Below are positions 59,629 to 64,000 of a stretch of 64,000 nucleotides of DNA, in pieces (positions within the stretch are counted from its first letter, which is position 1; the number at the start of each line of letters is the position of its first letter). The DNA is from Atherix ibis (taxonomy: Eukaryota > Arthropoda > Insecta > Diptera > Athericidae): NCBI GenBank assembly GCA_958298945.1, contig OY282608.1:65262951-65326950 (forward strand), read 5' to 3'. Position numbers and translations under genes: made by a program. The notes under the pieces were generated by a model. It ran no database searches. It was not told where the DNA came from and saw nothing but the letters and a program-made list of their open reading frames with translations.

Positions 59629-61500
59629 TTGGGTTGTTGGTTTGTTGGTTTGTTGGTTTGTTGGTTTATTTGTTTGTTGGTTTGTTGGCTTGTTGGTTTG
59701 TTGGTTTGTTGGTTTGTTGGCTTGTTGGTTTGTTGGTTTGTTGGCTTGTTGGCTTGTTGGTTTGTTGGTTTGTTGGCTTATTGGTTTGTTGCCTTGTTGA
59801 CTTGTTCGTTTGTTGGTTTGCTGGTTTGTTGGTTTGTTGGTTCATTTGTTTGTTGGTTTGTTGGTTTGTTGGCTTGTTGGTTTGTTGGTTTGTTGGTTTG
59901 TTGGTTTGTTGGTTTGTTGGTTTGTTGGTTTGTTGGTTTGTTGGTTTGTTGGTTTGTTGGTTTGTTGGTTTGTTGGTTTGTTGGCTTGTTGGTTTGTTGG
60001 TTTGTTGGCTTGTTGGTTTTTGGTTTGTTGGTTTGTTGGTTTGTTGGTTTGTTGGTTTGTTGGTTTGTTGGCTTGTTGGTTTGTTGGTTTGTTGGCTTTT
60101 TGGTTTGTTGGTTTGTTGGTTTGTTGGTTTGTTGGTTTGTTGGTTTGTTGGTTTGTTGGTTTGTTGGTTTGTTGGTTTTTTGGTTTGTTGGTTTATTTGT
60201 TTGTTGGTTTGTTGGCTTGTTGGTTTGTTGGTTTGTTGGTTTGTTGGCTTGTTGGCTTGTTGGTTTGTTGGTTTGTTGGTTTATTTGTTTGTTGGTTTGT
60301 TGGCTTGTTGGTTTGTTGGTTTGTTGGTTTGTTGGTTTGTTGGCTTGTTGGTTTGTTGGTTTGTTGGTTTTTGGGTTTGTCGGTTTGTTGGTTTGTTAGT
60401 TTGTTGGTTTGTTGGTTTGTTGGTTACTTAGTTTGTTGGTTTGTTGGCATGTTGCTTTATTGGTTTGTTGGTTTGTTGACTTGTTGGTTTGTTGGTTTGT
60501 TGGCTTGTTGGCTTGTTGGTTTGTTGGTTTGTTGGTTTGTTGGCTTTTTGGTTTGTTGGTTTGTTGGCTTGTTGGTTTGTTAGTTTGTTGGTTTGTTGGT
60601 TTGTTGGTTTGTTGGTTTGTTGGTTTGTTGGCTTGTTGGTTTGTTGGTTTGTTGACTTGTTGGCTTGATGGCTTGTTGGTTTGTTGGTTTGTTGCCTTGT
60701 TGGTTACTTAGTTTGTTGGTTTGTTTGTTTGTTGGCTTGTTGGCTTGTTGGTTTGTTGGTTAGTTCGTTTGTTGGTTTGTTAGTTTGTTGGTTTGTTGGC
60801 TTGTTGGCTTGTTGGTTTGTTGGTTTTTTGGTTTGTTGGTTTGTTGGCTTGTTGGTTTGTTGGTTTGTTGGTTTGTTGGTTTATTTGTTTGTTGGTTTGT
60901 TGGCTTGTTGGTTTGTTGGTTTGTTGGTTTGTTGGCTTGTTGGTTTATTGGTTTGTTGGCTTGTTGGCTTGTTGGTTTGTTGGTTTGTTGGCTTGTTGGT
61001 TTGTTGGCTTGTTGGCTTGCAGGTTTGTTGGTTTGTTGGCTTGTTGGCTAGTTGGTTTGTTGGTTTGTTGGTTTGTTGGTTTATTTGTTTGTTGGTTTGT
61101 TGGCTTGTTGGTTTGTTGGTTTGTTGGTTTGTTGGCTTGTTGGTTTGTTGGTTTGTTGGCTTGTTGGCTTGTTGGTTTGTTGGTTTGTTGGCTTGTTGGT
61201 TACTTAGTTTGTTGGTTTGTTGGCATGTTGGTTTATTGGTTTGTTGGTTTGTTGACTTGTTGGTTTGTTGGTTTGTTGGTTCTGTGGTTTGTTGGCTTGT
61301 TGGTTTGTTGGTTTGTTGGCTTGTTGGTTTGTTAGTTTGTTGGTTTGTTGGTTTGTTGGTTTGTGGGTTTGTTGGTTTGTTGGTTTATTTGTTTGTTGGT
61401 TTGTTGGCTTGTTGGTTTGTTGGTTTGTTGGTTTGTTGGCTTGTTGGTTTGTTGGTTTGTTGGCTTGTTGGGTTGTTGGTTTGTTGGTTGTTGGCTTGTT
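59629..61500 (+). repeat. HOR-D copy 4
   Basis: Matches copy 3 at 2,022 bp at its start, 1,998 bp in the middle (58,433/60,431; 58,787/60,785) and 1,982 bp later (59,283/61,265). The offset drops in whole units (24, then 16 bp), so the copies differ by small unit losses. Private marks are TTTATTG preceded by TTGC (about 60,455) and TTGGTTCTGTGG (about 61,278) in place of TTATGTGG. Confidence 0.85.
61081..61205 (+). repeat. Type example of a reiterated 125-bp module
   Basis: TTTATTTG is followed by units whose fifth bases read T, C, T, T, T, C, T, T, C, C, T, T, C and then a landmark (here TTACTTAG). The same reading, with TTACTTAG or TTATTGG at its end, is seen at 2,110-2,235, 39,118-39,237 and 63,484-63,602, and with small changes at many other TTTATTTG sites. 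It crosses HOR family borders, so it is older than the larger repeats or is spread among them. Confidence 0.75.
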
Positions 61501-64000
61501 GGCTTGTTGGTTTGTTGGTTTGTTAGTTTGTTGGTTTGTTGGCTTCTTGGTTTGTTGGCTTCTTGGTTTGTTGGTTTGTTGGCTTGTTGGTTTGTGGGTT
61601 TGTTGGTTTGTTGGCTTGTTGGCTTGTTGGTTTGTTGGTTTCTTGGCTTGTTGGTTTGTTGGTTTGTTGGCTTGTTGGCTTGTTGCTTTGTTGGTTTGTT
61701 GGTTTGTTGGTTTGTTGGTTTGTTGGCTTGTTGGTTTGTTAGTTTGTTGGCTTTTTGGTTACTTGGTTTGTTGGTTTGTTGGTTTGTTGGCTTGTTGGTT
61801 TGTTGGCTTGTTGGTTTGTTGGTTTGTTGGTTTGTTGGCTTATTGGCTTGTTGGTTTGTTGGTTTGTTGGTTTGTTGGTTTGTTGGTTTGTTGGTTTTTT
61901 GGTTTGTTGGTTTATTTGTTTGTTGGTTTGTTGGCTTGTTGGTTTGTTGGTTTGTTGGTTTATTGGTTTGTTGGTTTGTTGGTTTGTTGGTTTGTTGGTT
62001 TTTTGGTTTGTTGGTTTCATTGTTTGTTGGTTTGTTGGCTTGTTGGTTTGTTGGTTTGTTGGTTTGTTGGTTTGTTGGTTTGTTGGTTTGTTGGTTTTTT
62101 GGTTTGTTGGTTTATTTGTTTGTTGGTTTGTTGGCTTGTTGGTTTGTTGGTTTGTTGGTTTGTTTGCTTGTTGGTTTGTTGGTTTGTTGGTTTGTTGGTT
62201 TGTTGGCTTGTTGGCTTGTTGGCTTGTTGGTTTGTTGGTTTGTTGGCTTGTTGGTTTGTTGGTGTGTTGGCTTGTTGGCTTGTTGCTTTGTTCGTTTGAT
62301 GGTTTGTTGGTTTGTTGGTTTTTTGGTTTGTTGGTTTGTTGGTTTGTTGGCTTATTGGCTTGTTGGTTTGTTGGTTTGTTGGCTTGTTGGTTTGTTGGTT
62401 TGTTGGCTTGTTGGTTTGTTAGTTTATTGGTTTGTTGGTTTGTTGGGTTGTTGGTTTGTTGCTTTGTTGGTTTGTTGGTTTGTTGGTTTGTTGGCTTGTT
62501 GGTTTGTTGGCTTGTTGGTTTGTTAGTTTGTTGGCTTTTTGGTTACTTGGTTTGTTTTGTTGGCTTGTTGGCTTGTTGGTTTGTTGGTTTGTTGGCTTGT
62601 TGGTTTGTTAGTTTGTTGGTTTGTTGGCTTGTTGGCTTGTTGGTTTGTTGGTTTTTCGACTGGTTGGCTTGTTGCTTTGCTGGTTTGTTCGTTTGTTGGC
62701 TTGTTGGCTTATAGGTTTGTTAGTTTGTTGGCTTTTTGGTTACTTGGTTTGTTGGTTTGTTGGTTTGTTGGCTTGTTGGTTTGTTGGGTTGTTGGTTTGT
62801 TGGCTTGTTGGCTTGTTGGTTTGTTGGTTTGTTGGTTTGTTGGTTTGTTGGTTTGTTGGTTTGTTGGTTTTTTGGTTTGTTGGTTTGTTGTTTTATTGGC
62901 TTGGTGGTTTCTTGGTTTGTTGGCATGTTGGCTTGTTGGTTTGTTAGTTTGTTGGCTTTTTGGTTACTTGGTTTGTTGGTTTGTTTGTTTGTTGGCTTGT
63001 TGGTTTGTTGGTTTGTTGGGTTGTTGGTTTGTTGGTTTGTTGGCTTGTTGGTTTGTTGGTTTGTTGGTTTGTTGGTTTGTTGGTTTGTTGGTTTGTTGGT
63101 TTGTTGGTTTTTTGGTTTGTTGGTTTGTTGGCTTGTTGGCTTGTTGGTTTGTTGGTTTGTTGGTTTCTTGGCTTGTTGGTCTGTTAGTTTGTTGGTTTGT
63201 TGGCTTGCTGGCTTGTTGGTTTGTTGGTTTTTCGGCTGGTTGGCTTGTTGCTTTGCTGGTTTGTTGGTTTGTTGGCTTGTTGGCTTGTTGGTTTGTTAGT
63301 TTGTTGGTTTTTTGGTTACTTGGTTTGTTGGTTTGTTGGTTTGTTGGCTTGTTGGTTTGTTGGCTTGTTCGTTTGTGGGTTTGTTCGTTTGTGGGTTTGT
63401 TAGTTTGTTGGTTTGTTGGCTTGTTGGCTTGTTGGCTTGTTGGTTTGTTAATTTTTTGGTTTGTTGGTTTGTTGGTATGTTGGCTTATTTGTTTGTTGGT
63501 TTGTTGGCTTGTTGGTTTGTTGGTTTGTTGGTTTGTTGGCTTGTTGGTTTGTTGGTTTGTTGGCTTGTTGGCTTGTTGGTTTGTTGGTTTGTTGGCTTAT
63601 TGGTTTGTTGGCTTGTTGGCTTGTTGGTTTGTTGGTTTGTTGGCTTGTTGGCTTGTAGGTTTGTTGGTTTGTTGGTTTGTTGGTTTATTTGTTTGTTGGT
63701 TTGTTGGTTTGTTGGTTTGTTGGTTTGTTGGCTTGTTGGTTTGTTGGTTTGTTGGTTTGTTGGTTTGTTGGTTTGTTGGTTTGTTGGTTTGTTGGTTTGT
63801 TGGTTTGTTGGTTTGTTGGTTTGTTGGTTTGTTGGTTTGTTGGTTTTTTGGTTTGTTGGTTTATTTGTTTGTTGGTTTGTTGGCTTGTTGGTTTGTTGGT
63901 TTGTTGGTTTGTTGGTTTGTTGGCTTGTTGGTTTGTTGGTTTGTTGGTTTGTTGGCTTGTTGGCTTGTTGGTTTGTTGGTTTGTTGGTTTATTTGTTTGT
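61501..64000 (+). repeat. B-type then C-type block, running off the window
   Basis: HOR-B marks return: TTTCATTG (about 62,017), GGTGTGTTGG with TTCGTTTGATGG (about 62,262-62,303), TTGTTTTGTTGGC (about 62,551), then TTTTTCGACTGG (TCGA at 62,656, a changed form) and TTTTTCGGCTGG (63,232). C-type TTCGTTTGTGGG appears twice in a row (63,369 and 63,385), then GGCTTGTAGG (about 63,653). The array continues past 64,000. Confidence 0.8.

Larger units (their letters stand above)
17446..63235 (+). other. Dispersed CpG-containing 16-mer TTTTTCGGCTGGTTGG, 26 sites
   Basis: TCGG (TCGA at 62,656) occurs at 17446, 18094, 21352, 21976, 28471, 29047, 31240, 31557, 33002, 34087, 35413, 36858, 38295, 38888, 40620, 41205, 44121, 44681, 46110, 47554, 48122, 50733, 51165, 51517, 62656 and 63232. 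It is absent from 1-17.4 kb, 22-28.4 kb and 51.6-62.6 kb. One class is followed by TTCCTTTGCTGG, the other by TTGCTTTGCTGG, and 34,087 by TTGATTTG. The two classes come as pairs 432-593 bp apart at six places. CpG is otherwise nearly absent. A protein-binding role is possible but not shown. Confidence 0.85.
1..64000 (+). repeat. Satellite array, 8-bp unit TTGGTTTG/TTGGCTTG, whole window
   Basis: Every line of the window is built from TTGGYTTG units in the same orientation, about 8,000 in all. Most differences are T or C at the fifth base. Less common variants are TTAG for TTGG, TTTT for TTTG (giving GGTTTTTTGG), TTTATTTG, TTAC, TTCG and TTGA. The + strand is almost only G and T plus the variable C; A is rare and CpG rarer still. 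There is no unique sequence, transposon, inverted segment or gene anywhere, so this entry also accounts for every gene-free interval. Such arrays belong to nuclear eukaryotic heterochromatin; the organism cannot be told from the repeat. The array continues past both ends of the window. Confidence 0.97.

Noticed and set aside
17446..63235. CENP-B box
   Set aside because: The CpG motif TTTTTCGGCTGGTTGG and the TTCGTTTG units lack the TTCG...A..CGGG pattern of the CENP-B box as I know it.
1..64000. Telomere repeat
   Set aside because: It is G/T-rich on one strand, but TTGGTTTG matches no telomere repeat I know (such as TTAGGG, TTTAGGG, TTAGG, TTGGGG or TTTTGGGG). Nested HORs of kilobases are also unlike terminal telomeric DNA.
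1..64000. CRISPR array or bacterial intergenic repeat
   Set aside because: There are no unique spacers between repeats, no cas genes and no leader. The unit is 8 bp and continuous for 64 kb.
1..64000. tRNA, rRNA or other structured RNA
   Set aside because: With almost no A and C limited to one unit position, the strand cannot form the Watson-Crick stems of known RNA families.

Overview
The window is one uninterrupted block of satellite DNA. From base 1 to base 64,000 the + strand is a head-to-tail array of an 8-bp unit, TTGGTTTG, or TTGGCTTG when the fifth base is C. That is about 8,000 units. I find no gene, RNA gene, transposon, CRISPR array, promoter or stretch of unique sequence. No segment is inverted: the G/T-rich strand is always the + strand. 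A megabase-style array of a short unit with higher-order repeats (HORs) points to a nuclear eukaryotic chromosome (centromeric, pericentromeric, subtelomeric or other heterochromatin). The sequence gives no basis for naming the species or the chromosomal location.

Most variation is a T/C choice at one fixed position of the unit. On top of this lie rare landmark units (for example TTACTTAG, TTACTTGG, GGCATG, TTTATTTG, TTTTTCGGCTGG) and a few 1- or 3-base indels. The order of landmarks shows several levels of higher-order repeat. (1) 1-15.1 kb is an HOR-A family of about 1.9-2.1 kb, with local 520-bp and 1,127-bp tandem duplications; the first 2.6 kb recurs 12,506 bp downstream. (2) 15.1-22.7 kb is a 3,882-bp unit present twice in tandem. 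(3) 22.7-25.1 kb holds short 416-560 bp repeats. (4) 25.1-27.1 kb returns to HOR-A-like sequence. (5) 27.1-51.7 kb is a B-C super-repeat, with a 1,445-bp series, a 317-bp duplication, a 2,317-bp tandem pair, a pair of segments 3,441 bp apart and a 352-bp duplication. (6) 52.7-61.5 kb is four copies of an HOR-D of 2.0-2.7 kb. (7) 61.5-64 kb is B then C sequence, running off the window.

Very long reading frames exist in all three + frames and some - frames, but they follow from the arithmetic of the repeat. The unit has no stop codon and 8 is not a multiple of 3, so every + frame reads the same octapeptide (LVCWFVGL) and every - frame reads PTNQQTNK. I do not annotate any of them as genes.

The most informative structural result is that every duplication period I could measure equals a multiple of 8 plus the sum of the few indels lying inside it. 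The array therefore grows by copying blocks in register with the 8-bp unit, and the rare indels act as inherited tags of each block's history.
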